NCBI RefSeq assembly: GCF_001877035.1
Contig: NZ_CP015756.1
Location: 239,001 to 303,000, forward strand
DNA: 64,000 bases
Direction: 5' to 3'
Source: Clostridium estertheticum subsp. estertheticum
Lineage (GTDB): Bacteria > Bacillota > Clostridia > Clostridiales > Clostridiaceae
In this document: piece after piece, positions 55,755-64,000 of the stretch
Layout of the letters: every line of letters starts with the position of its first letter
How positions within the stretch are numbered: the first letter of the stretch is position 1
Notes under the pieces: generated by a model
Database searches by the model: none
Told to the model about the DNA's origin: nothing
The model's input: the letters and a program-made list of their open reading frames with translations, nothing else
Program-made: the position numbers and the translations under genes

Positions 55755-56981
55755 ATGTCAAAAGTTGTAGAAAATTTTCTAAAGTATATAAGTTATGATA
55801 CTAAATCTGATGAGGAATCGATAACTGTTCCAAGTACAATTGGACAAATGGTACTTGCTAAAGAACTAGTTACGTCGTTAAAAGCAATGGGACTAAAGGA
55901 GGCAAGCGTAGATGATAATGGTTACGTAATGGCAACTATTGAATCTAATGTAGAAAAAATAGTACCGACTATAGGATTTATAGCTCATATGGATACTGCG
56001 CCAGATATCTCTGGTAAAGACGTTAAGCCTAAATTTGTTTACAATTATGATGGAGGAGATGTTATATTAAATAAAGAAAAGAATATAGTATTATCTCCAA
56101 AGGATTTCCCGGAACTCAAGAATTACATAGGGGAAACTATTATTACAACCGATGGAACAACACTTCTAGGGGCTGATGATAAAGCGGGAATTGCAGAGAT
56201 AATGGCAGCAACAGAGCATTTAATGCAGAATCCTAATATTAAGCATGGTAAAATTCGTATTGGATTTACACCAGATGAAGAAGTTGGTCGAGGTGCGGAT
56301 ATTTTTGATGTGAAAAAATTTGGTGCAGACTTTGCATATACAATGGACGGTGGACTTATTGGTGAACTAGAGTACGAAAATTTTAATGCTGCAGGAGTAA
56401 AAATCTCTATTCACGGAAGAAACGTTCATCCAGGCTCAGCAAAGGGGAAAATGATTCATTCATCGCTTATTGCAAATGAGTTTATAAACTCAATGCCACA
56501 AAATGAGACTCCAGCTACTACAGAAGGTTACGAGGGATTCTATCACTTGATTAGTATTAATGGTGAGGTTGAGGAAACAAAACTTCAGTATATTATAAGA
56601 GATTTTGATAGTGAAAATTTTGAAAATAGGAAGATATTTATTAAAAACATAGCTGATAAATTAAATGATAAATATGGTAGCGTAGCGGTTGAATTAGAAA
56701 TTAAGGATCAATATTTTAACATGAAGGAAAAAATAGAACCAGTAAAGCATATAGTAGATACAGCATTTTTGGCCTTGAAGGAAGTGGGGGTAAATCCTAT
56801 AATGCAACCTATTAGAGGTGGAACAGACGGTGCAAGGCTTTCATTTATGGGACTACCTACACCTAATATATTTGCTGGTGGCCATAATTTCCATGGCAAA
56901 TATGAATTTATACCTACATTTGCTATGGAAAAGGCTGTTGATGTAATATTAAAAATAATTGAGTTGTATGCTAGCAAATAA
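55755..56981 (+). CDS. pepT: Peptidase T (tripeptide aminopeptidase)
   Basis: M20-family dizinc aminopeptidase releasing N-terminal residues from tripeptides in the cytoplasm. 408 residues. Metal and catalytic motifs: [44 protein letters not shown], and C-terminal [19 protein letters not shown]. No signal peptide. Confidence 0.96.
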   Translation: MSKVVENFLKYISYDTKSDEESITVPSTIGQMVLAKELVTSLKAMGLKEASVDDNGYVMATIESNVEKIVPTIGFIAHMDTAPDISGKDVKPKFVYNYDGGDVILNKEKNIVLSPKDFPELKNYIGETIITTDGTTLLGADDKAGIAEIMAATEHLMQNPNIKHGKIRIGFTPDEEVGRGADIFDVKKFGADFAYTMDGGLIGELEYENFNAAGVKISIHGRNVHPGSAKGKMIHSSLIANEFINSMPQNETPATTEGYEGFYHLISINGEVEETKLQYIIRDFDSENFENRKIFIKNIADKLNDKYGSVAVELEIKDQYFNMKEKIEPVKHIVDTAFLALKEVGVNPIMQPIRGGTDGARLSFMGLPTPNIFAGGHNFHGKYEFIPTFAMEKAVDVILKIIELYASK

Positions 56982-57171
56982 TAGGAGTGAATATCGATTA
57001 GTTAAAAGTTTGTTCACAAATTTGTCACCAAATTGCTATATAGATGTTTTAAAATATAATTATAGACAAAACATAATTTGGTCTATAATAAGATACAAAT
57101 AAGTCATATTTTATATGATGATAATAGTTAATAGCTGATTTACCCTGGAAAATAAATAAGGAGGGAAAAGT

Positions 57172-58476
57172 ATGAATGATGATTTAAATAATAATGAAGT
57201 TAGTAAAACAAATGAAACAACTGATAATATAATAGATAGTGAAAGTAATAATAAAGATCTTACAATGGAAATGCAAGTGCCTAGTGAAGATTATAAAGAA
57301 AAAGAAAGCAAAGAGACTCCGCCTATACTAGAAAATAATAATTACAGTTCTATAAATGACAACAAAGTTAAAAAAAATAAAGGTGGTATGAGAAAAAGAA
57401 TAGTTGCCTACATTATAGTAGGTGTAATATGTTCTGCACTTGGAGGCGCTGGATCAGCTATTGTAACAATGAATATAATGAAAGACACAAATGTGGCAGC
57501 TACACCTAAAGCATCTGATACAAAAGTTGCTAGCACTGCAAAAGCAAAACTTATAGCTAGTACTAGTACAGATATTTTAACTGTACCTCAAATTGTGAAA
57601 AAAGTTAGCTCTTCTGTAGTTGCAATTTCTACCAAGACCACTGCTGTAAGTAACGATCTAAGCGGTCAGACTGCTCAGCAAGAAGGTGTTGGTACTGGGG
57701 TAATTTTCAATAAAGATGGATATATTTTGACCAATTATCATGTTGTAAGTGGAGCTCAAAATGTAAAAGTTACGCTTAGTGATGGAAAAGAAGTTTCTGC
57801 AAAAGTAATAAATTATGATTCTGCATCTGACGTGGCCGTAATTAAGTTAGCCGATAATGCTGTAGTACCTGGTGTAGCTGAATTTGGAGATTCAGCTAAG
57901 ATTGAAGTAGGAGAATCAGTAGTTGCAATAGGAAACCCTTTAGGAAAAGAATTTTTGGGATCTGTAACTACAGGCGTCGTAAGTGCACTTAATAGGCAAG
58001 TAAGTATTGAAAATAAAAACCTTAAATTTATTCAAACAGATGCTGCTATTAATGCGGGAAATAGTGGTGGACCACTTGTAAATTCTAAGGGCCAAGTTAT
58101 AGGGATAAATACCGCAAAAATAGGTGAAGCAGGGGTAGAGGGGTTAGGGTTTTCAATACCTATTAATACAATAACTCCTAAAATAGAGAATTTGATTAAA
58201 CCGATTCTTACTATAGGTATTTCATGTAGAGATATTGATGGAGGAGATGCTAATTCAACTGCAGGAATAGGCGTTATAGAAGTCCAAAAATCTAGTCCGG
58301 CAGAAAAAGCTGGTATATTGCCTAGTGATATTATTATTAAATTCGATGGCAAAAAAGTTAAAACTGTGGATGAATTAAATAAGCTTAAAGCTACACATAA
58401 AGCAGGTGATGTAGTTAAAACAGAAATAGTTAGAGACGGAAAGACAATAAGAGTAAATATAACACTTTCTGTGTAA
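57172..58476 (+). CDS. HtrA/DegP-like membrane-anchored serine protease
   Basis: Envelope quality-control protease. 434 residues: cytoplasmic acidic Asn-rich N-terminus (1-70), membrane helix (about 77-100), Ala/Thr/Ser linker, trypsin-like domain with catalytic triad His190 (TNYHVVSG), Asp220 (SASDVAVIK) and Ser298 (GNSGGPL), then one PDZ domain (about 345-432; SSPAEKAGILPSDIIIKFDGK, key AEKAGILPSDIII). RBS GGAGG. Own promoter likely near 57032 (TTGCTA) and 57054 (TATAAT). Confidence 0.95.
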   Translation: MNDDLNNNEVSKTNETTDNIIDSESNNKDLTMEMQVPSEDYKEKESKETPPILENNNYSSINDNKVKKNKGGMRKRIVAYIIVGVICSALGGAGSAIVTMNIMKDTNVAATPKASDTKVASTAKAKLIASTSTDILTVPQIVKKVSSSVVAISTKTTAVSNDLSGQTAQQEGVGTGVIFNKDGYILTNYHVVSGAQNVKVTLSDGKEVSAKVINYDSASDVAVIKLADNAVVPGVAEFGDSAKIEVGESVVAIGNPLGKEFLGSVTTGVVSALNRQVSIENKNLKFIQTDAAINAGNSGGPLVNSKGQVIGINTAKIGEAGVEGLGFSIPINTITPKIENLIKPILTIGISCRDIDGGDANSTAGIGVIEVQKSSPAEKAGILPSDIIIKFDGKKVKTVDELNKLKATHKAGDVVKTEIVRDGKTIRVNITLSV

Positions 58477-58489
58477 ATTAAACGTATAT

Positions 58490-58537
58490 AATAAAGGAGA
58501 GTAAGAGTTGTACAATTCTTACTCTCCTTTATTTATT
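58490..58537 (+). terminator. Terminator after htrA
   Basis: ATAAAGGAGAGTAAGAGTTG / CAATTCTTACTCTCCTTTAT, one G-U, loop of 2, TTTATT follows. Confidence 0.88.
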
Positions 58538-58607
58538 AACATATTTCTAATTTAAAATACATAAAAAATATCTTTAGTGGGAAAATACTTCTGAAGGAGT
58601 GATAAAA

Positions 58608-58799
58608 ATGGAAATGAATACTAGAGATACTATTATGAAAAAGTTATTAGATGCACAAGAAGATACTAGGGATTATCAATCATTTGCAAGAGAAGTATCA
58701 GAAGAGACAGTTAGTAATACATTTAAGGAATTTGCAGAACAATCTGCAATGCAGGCTCATAAACTACAAGAATTGTTAAGTGTATATGATGAAAAGTAG
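58608..58799 (+). CDS. Small helical ferritin-like protein
   Basis: 63 residues, two amphipathic helices with E, E and H residues (AQEDTRDYQSFAREV; TFKEFAEQSAMQAHKLQEL) reminiscent of one helical hairpin of rubrerythrin or spore-coat ferritin-like domains. No metal site can be confirmed. AAGGAG 8 nt before ATG 58608; an upstream GTG at 58599 touches the RBS. Flanked on both sides by terminators, so it is monocistronic. Confidence 0.7.
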   Translation: MEMNTRDTIMKKLLDAQEDTRDYQSFAREVSEETVSNTFKEFAEQSAMQAHKLQELLSVYDEK

Positions 58800-58838
58800 A
58801 TATAGGTTAAGCAATATTATGTAACATAGTCTTGTATA

Positions 58839-58895
58839 TTAAAGGATTTAAAGTCACTTGGTATGTTGAGGCCAAGTAACTTTAAATCCTTTTTA
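58839..58895. terminator. Bidirectional terminator
   Basis: AAAGGATTTAAAGTCACTTGG / CCAAGTAACTTTAAATCCTTT, near-perfect 21-bp stem with 10-nt loop, between convergent genes. Confidence 0.9.
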
Positions 58896-58912
58896 AAACA
58901 GTTTTTATAAGG

Positions 58913-60904
58913 TTAGCGTTGTTCTTTAATAAAACCCTTCCTATAGGCTGTAAGAAGCGACTCTAAATTTTTAATTTGATCTTTAATATCAAGTCCTATA
59001 TCAGTATCCACTACACGTATGCGATTTGTAGATTTTTCTAGAACAATAGTAGAGGATAGAATATCCTTTCCTTCGTCAATCGCTTTTTGGGTAGATTCAA
59101 ATGGTGCATGGGAGGTTAAGAGCAGTCCGTAGGAGTTATAAATAAGAGTATATCCAGCTATTCCTGTTTCTGGCTGATATGCTTTAGAAAAACCACCGTC
59201 AATAACTAATAATTTGCCATTAGCTTTTATTGGACTCTCACCTTGCTTAGTCTTTACCGGAACATGACCATTTATAATGTGTGAATCGTTAGTGTTTAAT
59301 CCAAATTCAGATAATATGTTATTGCAGGTGGTTTCATCATCCCTATATTTATAATATGAATTCTTAACTTCTTTATGAGTACTCTTATCATCTATAAAAT
59401 ATCTCTCAAAAGTAGTCATTTTATCTTTACCAAAAAGTGGAGAATTTGAACCGCACCACAAATACCATATGGTATCTAGTGCATAAAGTTTAGATTCCGA
59501 ACTTTCTTTACCAAAATAGGCTTCTCTGGCTAGTCGCTCAGTTCTATCTATATAGGACTTTCCACTGTAAATAGTGTTATCTATTTTCATTTTTTTAAAA
59601 CTGCCATCCTCGCTTAGTGAAATGCATCCATGATAAAGCAAATTTGAGTTGTACTTCAAGTACATACTACCTTTAGAGTATAAAAAACGTATATGCTGTT
59701 GGAGTTTCTCACTATTTAAGAAAGAAGATCTAAGTTTATCAATAAGTTGTTTTTCACCTTCGTTTAATTTATAAGGATCACTTGGGTCTATAGTTGGGAA
59801 ATTAAGATCATTTAGGACATATTCTTTTCCATCAATATTGATGGTACCCTTTTCATAATCTATCTTACTAAGAAGCAATCTGGAATTCATATCATAATGA
59901 GGACGCCTCTTTATTATTGAAGCTTCAAGTTTAAATTGAATTATAGTTATAGCTTTATGCATTTTTGATATTAAATTAAGGTCTTTATCTGCATAATTGT
60001 TTTCTGGAAAAACCTTAGGTTTAAATGCTGTGCATGGGTCATCATTATAAAAATCTTGAGCGAAAGTTGCTAGTGGTAATAAGTTAATACCATAACCTTC
60101 TTCAATTGTATCTAAATTTGCATATCTTGTTGAAATCCTAAGAACAGTAGCAATAGAACTTTCACAGCCAGATGCAGCTCCCATCCAAAGTATGTCATGG
60201 TTACCCCATTGTATATCAATAGAGTGGTAGTTTATTAGTGCATCTAAGATTATATGGGCCCCTGGACCTCTATCATAAATATCTCCTAGAATATGAAGCC
60301 TATCTATAGTAAGCCTTTGAATTAGATTTGAAATAGCAACTATAAATTCCTTAGCTCTCCCAATTTTAATTATGGTTTGAATGATACCGTTGTAATATTC
60401 TTGTTTATCAAAGGTGCTTTGTTGTTCATGAAGTAATTCCTCAATAATATATGAAAAATCTGGCGGTAGTGCTTTTCGGACTTTAGATATAGTATATTTA
60501 GATGAGATGGTTCTACAAATCTTAATTAGTTTATGAAAAGTGATTTTGTACCAATCGTCTATATCATCCTCTTCTCTAAGTGCTATATCTAACTTTTGTT
60601 CTGGATAATATATAATGGTAGCGAGTTCTTTTTTTTCGCTATCTCTAAGTGAGTTACCAAAAATGTCGTTAATCTTTCTTTTGATTACGCCGGAAGCATT
60701 CCTAAGAACATGAGAAAATGATTCGTATTCACCATGAATATCTGTAAGAAAATGCTCAGTTCCTTTAGGTAGATTTAAGATAGCTTGTAGATTTATGATT
60801 TCGGTACAAGCATCTGGAATTGTAGGATACTTGCTAGCTAGTAGCTTAAGATATCTCAAATCTTCTTCTATAGTTTCAATTGGTGTCTCACTAGAAAATA
60901 TCAT
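58913..60904 (-). CDS. fbp: Fructose-1,6-bisphosphatase, class III (Firmicutes type)
   Basis: Gluconeogenic phosphatase of the calcineurin-like fold. 663 residues, the class III length. Metallophosphatase motifs: [41 protein letters not shown], and [14 protein letters not shown]. Phosphate-binding region [20 protein letters not shown] (key [12 protein letters not shown]). RBS GGAG lies before the ATG. Divergent from the MarR gene. Confidence 0.97.
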   Translation of the reverse strand: MIFSSETPIETIEEDLRYLKLLASKYPTIPDACTEIINLQAILNLPKGTEHFLTDIHGEYESFSHVLRNASGVIKRKINDIFGNSLRDSEKKELATIIYYPEQKLDIALREEDDIDDWYKITFHKLIKICRTISSKYTISKVRKALPPDFSYIIEELLHEQQSTFDKQEYYNGIIQTIIKIGRAKEFIVAISNLIQRLTIDRLHILGDIYDRGPGAHIILDALINYHSIDIQWGNHDILWMGAASGCESSIATVLRISTRYANLDTIEEGYGINLLPLATFAQDFYNDDPCTAFKPKVFPENNYADKDLNLISKMHKAITIIQFKLEASIIKRRPHYDMNSRLLLSKIDYEKGTINIDGKEYVLNDLNFPTIDPSDPYKLNEGEKQLIDKLRSSFLNSEKLQQHIRFLYSKGSMYLKYNSNLLYHGCISLSEDGSFKKMKIDNTIYSGKSYIDRTERLAREAYFGKESSESKLYALDTIWYLWCGSNSPLFGKDKMTTFERYFIDDKSTHKEVKNSYYKYRDDETTCNNILSEFGLNTNDSHIINGHVPVKTKQGESPIKANGKLLVIDGGFSKAYQPETGIAGYTLIYNSYGLLLTSHAPFESTQKAIDEGKDILSSTIVLEKSTNRIRVVDTDIGLDIKDQIKNLESLLTAYRKGFIKEQR

Positions 60905-61113
60905 TTTTGAATCTCCTTTATAATTGCATAAATTTTATTGATGTAGCTATTTAATATAAGACTACAATTAATAGTATAATACATTATTATAAGGCATTGT
61001 ATTATAAAAACAAAATATTATTTACTATGTTATATTTTATGCGTAGATTAGCTTGAATATAAATATGTTTTATAATTAATTAATACATCTAGAATTAGGC
61101 GAAAATCATTTTG

Positions 61114-61142
61114 TTGATTTGATATAATATTTTTGATACAAT
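61114..61142 (+). promoter_or_regulatory. Promoter of the double-MarR gene
   Basis: TTGATT (61114-61119), 17-bp spacer, TACAAT (61137-61142). The rest of the 308-bp fbp/MarR gap shows nothing else distinct. Confidence 0.55.
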
Positions 61143-61212
61143 GTTTTATGGTGCTAAGGTACATGTAAATTATAATTCATATAAAAACAAGCAACATATA
61201 AGGGGAAATTCT

Positions 61213-62229
61213 ATGAAGCAAAATGATTATTTGCTAAGCATACATTCATTATATAATCTAGCAAGATATGCTTTCTTAAAAATTGAATCTAATTATGCAA
61301 GGACTGTTGAGATTTCAGGTATAACGCTGCCACAGCTTCGAGTTTTATGGATTGTTAAAGTGTTTCCAGGAATCTCGCTTAGTAACATTGCAAGGATTGG
61401 CTGTTGGAGTACGCCTACAGTTAGCAATATTATTAAAATTCTAATGAATAAAAAGTTAATATTTAAGGAAGAAACAATTAATAGAAAGCTATATAAACTT
61501 CAATTAACGGATTTAGGTAATTGGTATATTAATGTGAATAAACAAGGTAAGGAGAACAAGGTTTACCTTTTTGATTTAATAGGTTTATTTTCAAGTGAAG
61601 AATTAGATTTTATTATACATATTTTTACGAAAATTATAATAAAAGAAAAAAAAGAATTTATTTTTGATTATATCCATAAGATAAATGAACTCAATTTAAA
61701 AATTGATGCATCGGATCTGGACATTAAAACAATCGGTATTATAAGAAAAACAATTTCTTTATATAATTTGCTAAGAATATTTATTTTAACAATCAAAAGC
61801 AATCATAGTGAACCACTAAAGGAGTTTAATGTAACATATGCCCAACTTAGAGCTTTGTGGATAATTGCTGCATTCCCAGGGGTTACATCGCGTGAATTAA
61901 GTGAAATTAGCTTTTGGTCACCATCTACTGTTCATGTAATAGTAAAAAATTTATATAGTAAATCCTTCATTCATAAAGAAAAAGCTTTAATTAAAAATGC
62001 CCATTATTTAGATATATCAAAAAAAGGTTGGGATTTGATAATAGATGATTATAATAAAAATCAAAAGACTTTATTAATATTTAAAGAGTTGGAAGGAATA
62101 AGTTACAGAGATATTTTAAAATTAAATGATCTTTTACTACGTATGAATAATAAATTAGGTAATTATAAAACAGAAGAATATATAAAAAAAACTATTATTA
62201 TAATTAAAAGTAGAGTCTTTGAAGAGTAG
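61213..62229 (+). CDS. Tandem MarR-MarR transcriptional regulator
   Basis: 338 residues composed of two similar MarR-like halves: half 1 (about 5-160) with TLPQLRVLWIVKVFPGISLSNIARIGCWSTPTVSNII (key LRVLWIVKVFPGISLSNIA) and half 2 (about 185-335) with TYAQLRALWIIAAFPGVTSRELSEISFWSPSTVHVIV (key LRALWIIAAFPGVTSRELS). Each half carries the recognition helix and a beta-wing. MarR proteins are normally ~145-residue homodimers; here one chain may form the dimer. ATG 61213 follows AGGGGA. Target unknown. Confidence 0.88.
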   Translation: MKQNDYLLSIHSLYNLARYAFLKIESNYARTVEISGITLPQLRVLWIVKVFPGISLSNIARIGCWSTPTVSNIIKILMNKKLIFKEETINRKLYKLQLTDLGNWYINVNKQGKENKVYLFDLIGLFSSEELDFIIHIFTKIIIKEKKEFIFDYIHKINELNLKIDASDLDIKTIGIIRKTISLYNLLRIFILTIKSNHSEPLKEFNVTYAQLRALWIIAAFPGVTSRELSEISFWSPSTVHVIVKNLYSKSFIHKEKALIKNAHYLDISKKGWDLIIDDYNKNQKTLLIFKELEGISYRDILKLNDLLLRMNNKLGNYKTEEYIKKTIIIIKSRVFEE

Positions 62230-62271
62230 AAGTATAACTCATACTTTGTATAATATAGTGTAGAATCCTTA

Positions 62272-62296
62272 TATTTAATTATAGGGATTTTTTTTA
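62272..62296 (+). terminator. Terminator after the double-MarR gene
   Basis: AATCCTTATA / TTATAGGGATT followed by T7. Confidence 0.75.
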
Positions 62297-62479
62297 CGTG
62301 ATAATAAAATATTTTTTTAGATAATACATAATTTCATATAATAAACAGCAAATTAGTATAGTAGTATGATTAAATTCATAGAATATGATATAAGAATAAG
62401 TTTGATTTAATAATTATATGGTTAATGGTTATTATATTAAAAAATTCAGTACAATACAAAATAAAAAGGTGGTAAAGAA

Positions 62480-63049
62480 ATGAGTAAAAAAGTAAGAACG
62501 ATTGCAATTGTTGTGGCGATATTTCTTGTAATAATAATGCCTATTATTGGGGGTTACAATAAGATAGTAAGCTTAGAGCAAAGGGTAACTGTGACAGAGG
62601 GGAATATAGATACACAACTACAAAGAAGATCTGATCTAATTCCTAATTTAGTAGAAACGGTTAAAGGTTATGCTTCTCAGGAAAAAGATATTTTTATAAA
62701 AGTTGCCGAGGCTAGGGCAAAACTTGCAGGTGCTACAAATGTAACAGATAAAGCTAAAGCGGATAGTGAACTTGGGAGTGCAGTTTCGAGGCTTTTAGTA
62801 ATAGTTGAGAAATATCCGGATTTAAAATCTAGTGCTAATTTTAAGGATTTAACAGTAGCACTGGAAGGCAGCGAAAATAGAATAGGTACTGCAAGGCAGG
62901 ACTATAACACAAGTGTTGGGGAGTACAACACTACAATAAAACATTTCCCTAACAATATCTTTTCAAGGATATTTGGTTTTGATAAAAAGCCACTTTATAA
63001 AGCTAGTGAATCGGCTAAAGTAGTACCTAAAGTTAATTTTACTAAATAG
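62480..63049 (+). CDS. LemA family protein
   Basis: 189 residues: one N-terminal membrane helix (about 7-25) then a long helical domain. Signature EQRVTVTEGNIDTQLQRRSDLIPNLVETVKGYA (key QLQRRSDLIPNLVETVKGYA). Role unknown; LemA genes frequently precede TPM-domain genes as here (10 bp), implying a joint envelope function. Confidence 0.95.
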   Translation: MSKKVRTIAIVVAIFLVIIMPIIGGYNKIVSLEQRVTVTEGNIDTQLQRRSDLIPNLVETVKGYASQEKDIFIKVAEARAKLAGATNVTDKAKADSELGSAVSRLLVIVEKYPDLKSSANFKDLTVALEGSENRIGTARQDYNTSVGEYNTTIKHFPNNIFSRIFGFDKKPLYKASESAKVVPKVNFTK

Positions 63050-63059
63050 GAGCTAAAAT

Positions 63060-63935
63060 ATGAAAGATTATATAATAAAATTTATTAGAAAAAGTTGTGA
63101 TTTTTCATGGGGTATATCAACAAAAACAAAGATGGGAATGATGATTTTATTTGTAGGTATGATTTTTGTAAGTCAAATAATAGCTGTGAATATAGCAAAT
63201 GCACAAACAAAAAAAATATACCCTGTCGCATCACAGTTAAAATATGTTAATGATTATGCTAAAGTGTTAGATAGTGAATCAACACAATATATTCTATCCG
63301 TTGGCAAGGAACTAGAAGCTAAAACAGGAGCTCAGGCTATTGTTGTGGTTATAGATTCACTAAAAGATGTACCTATAGAAACCTATGCTACAGGTATTTT
63401 TAGAGAATGGGGTATTGGCCAAAAGGGTAAAAATAATGGACTGCTAATTTTATTATCAGTAAAAGAAAAACAGTGGAGAGTAGAGGTAGGTACAGGTCTA
63501 GAAGGTGCCGTTACTGATATATACTCCTCAAGGGTTATGAATGACTATGCGGTTCCAAAATTTAAACAAGGTTTATATGGAGAGGGACTCCGTGCATCAT
63601 ATTCGCTTCTTTGTGATAGTGTAGCTAAAGAATACAATGTAAAACTAGATAAGAATATTAATGTTCCAAAACAGGTTCAAACACAAAATATTCCTAGAAA
63701 GGGTAATGGTATAGTGTTAATAGGATTTATTGTGTTAATTTTTCTAGACTTTATTTTTAATAGAGGAAGAGTAACAAGGTTTATGGCGACATTGCTATTT
63801 TGGAGTTCTATTGGTAGACGCGGTGGAGGAAATGGTGGTGGATTTGGAGGCTCCGGAGGCGGTGGTTTCGGGGGTGGCTCTGGAGGTTTTGGAGGTGGTT
63901 CATCAAGTGGTGGAGGTTCCTCGGGCGGATATTAA
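63060..63935 (+). CDS. TPM-domain membrane protein (YgcG family) with Gly-rich tail
   Basis: 291 residues: N-terminal hydrophobic segment (about 25-46), extracytoplasmic TPM domain (about 55-185; VNDYAKVLDSES, WGIGQKGKNNGLLILLSVKEKQWRVEVGTGLEG, key WRVEVGTGLEG), membrane helix (about 218-234), and a glycine/serine tail after residue 255 built of GGGFGGGSGG-type repeats. The start overlaps the lemA operon, RBS GGAG. A repeat fragment begins at its stop codon. Confidence 0.93.
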   Translation: MKDYIIKFIRKSCDFSWGISTKTKMGMMILFVGMIFVSQIIAVNIANAQTKKIYPVASQLKYVNDYAKVLDSESTQYILSVGKELEAKTGAQAIVVVIDSLKDVPIETYATGIFREWGIGQKGKNNGLLILLSVKEKQWRVEVGTGLEGAVTDIYSSRVMNDYAVPKFKQGLYGEGLRASYSLLCDSVAKEYNVKLDKNINVPKQVQTQNIPRKGNGIVLIGFIVLIFLDFIFNRGRVTRFMATLLFWSSIGRRGGGNGGGFGGSGGGGFGGGSGGFGGGSSSGGGSSGGY

Positions 63936-63962
63936 TATTGCAGCGACCCAGGAGATGATTTA
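63932..63962 (+). repeat. Dispersed hairpin repeat, right-end fragment (copy 4)
   Basis: TTAATATTGCAGCGACCCAG followed by GAGATGATTTA, 29 of 31 positions like the tail of copy 3. The left arm and body are absent, and the match begins at the stop codon of the TPM gene. Confidence 0.75.
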
Positions 63963-64000
63963 ATCGTGTAAGTATAATAAAAAATCACACTTTAAGCTTA

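Noticed and set aside
63780-63935. Gly-rich 3' end of the TPM gene as a direct-repeat array
   Set aside because: GGT/GGA-rich codons for a glycine tail are normal for this family; no regular spacer-repeat structure, so not a CRISPR.

Overview
The window is 64 kb of AT-rich, gene-dense chromosome from an endospore-forming, probably anaerobic Firmicute, almost certainly Clostridium sensu stricto. The evidence is the sporulation genes (spoIID, spoIIQ, spoIIID, yyaC), reverse-type rubrerythrin, class III FBPase, archaeal-type ProRS, S-box, T-box and RFN leaders, strong GGAGG ribosome-binding sites with several TTG/GTG starts, and the prmC-prfA-sua5-(ywlE)-rpiB-upp and atp-ywmB-murA-spoIID-spoIIQ-spoIIID-mbl gene orders. 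No prophage, CRISPR array or resistance island is visible. The only complete mobile element is one IS3-family insertion.

Layout. 1-5.2 kb: translation termination and t6A genes (prmC, prfA, sua5), a decayed ywlE-like ORF, rpiB and upp. 5.2-7.6 kb: rubrerythrin, a Crp/Fnr regulator and a divergent ferredoxin-type protein that share an operator-like palindrome. 7.7-10.6 kb: dCMP deaminase and teichoic-acid/envelope precursor genes (tagO-like, mnaA). 11-18.2 kb: complete F1Fo ATP synthase operon atpIBEFHAGDC. 18.5-25.7 kb: ywmB, murA, spoIID, spoIIQ, spoIIID, mbl, yyaC and an unknown membrane-anchored protein. 25.9-26.4 kb: tRNA cluster Thr-Tyr-Val-Thr-Tyr. 26.4-35.7 kb: SAM riboswitch-metK, recD2, a comFA-like pseudo-helicase with comFC, raiA-motif ncRNA, raiA/hpf, secA. 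35.9-39.2 kb: prfB with programmed frameshift, a TetR regulator, a secreted unknown protein. 39.3-45.6 kb: proS with a short T-box leader, an M28 peptidase, tex, FMN riboswitch-ribU. 45.6-47.1 kb: IS3 element. 47.2-49.1 kb: rimI-tsaB-tsaE and two tRNA-Trp genes. 49.2-52.4 kb: FAD oxidoreductase, Cys T-box, cysK, serine acetyltransferase. 52.4-64 kb: queG, plsC, nth, a DUF1836 protein, pepT, htrA, a small helical protein, fbp, a double-MarR protein, lemA and a TPM-domain protein.

Functional links. PrmC modifies both release factors encoded here. Sua5, TsaB and TsaE are three of the four bacterial t6A factors. CysE and CysK form the serine-to-cysteine path under a Cys-specific T-box. SpoIID and SpoIIQ act in forespore engulfment.

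The least ordinary observations are: (i) a ~133-bp hairpin-rich dispersed repeat present as three copies plus one right-end fragment, always at gene 3' ends and in one case supplying the last 18 codons and stop of mnaA; (ii) a strong Shine-Dalgarno 87 nt upstream of tex that a predicted hairpin would bring to exactly 6 nt from the start codon; (iii) an IS3 element inserted in the loop of a bidirectional terminator, leaving its two arms 1.5 kb apart; (iv) a proS T-box leader too short for a normal Stem I; (v) degenerate enzymes kept in their ancestral operon positions (YwlE-like, ComFA-like, SpoIIQ); (vi) a tandem MarR-MarR protein; (vii) a raiA-motif RNA whose -10 box overlaps the comFC stop codon. 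All calls were made by reading the sequence. No database search or folding program was run.
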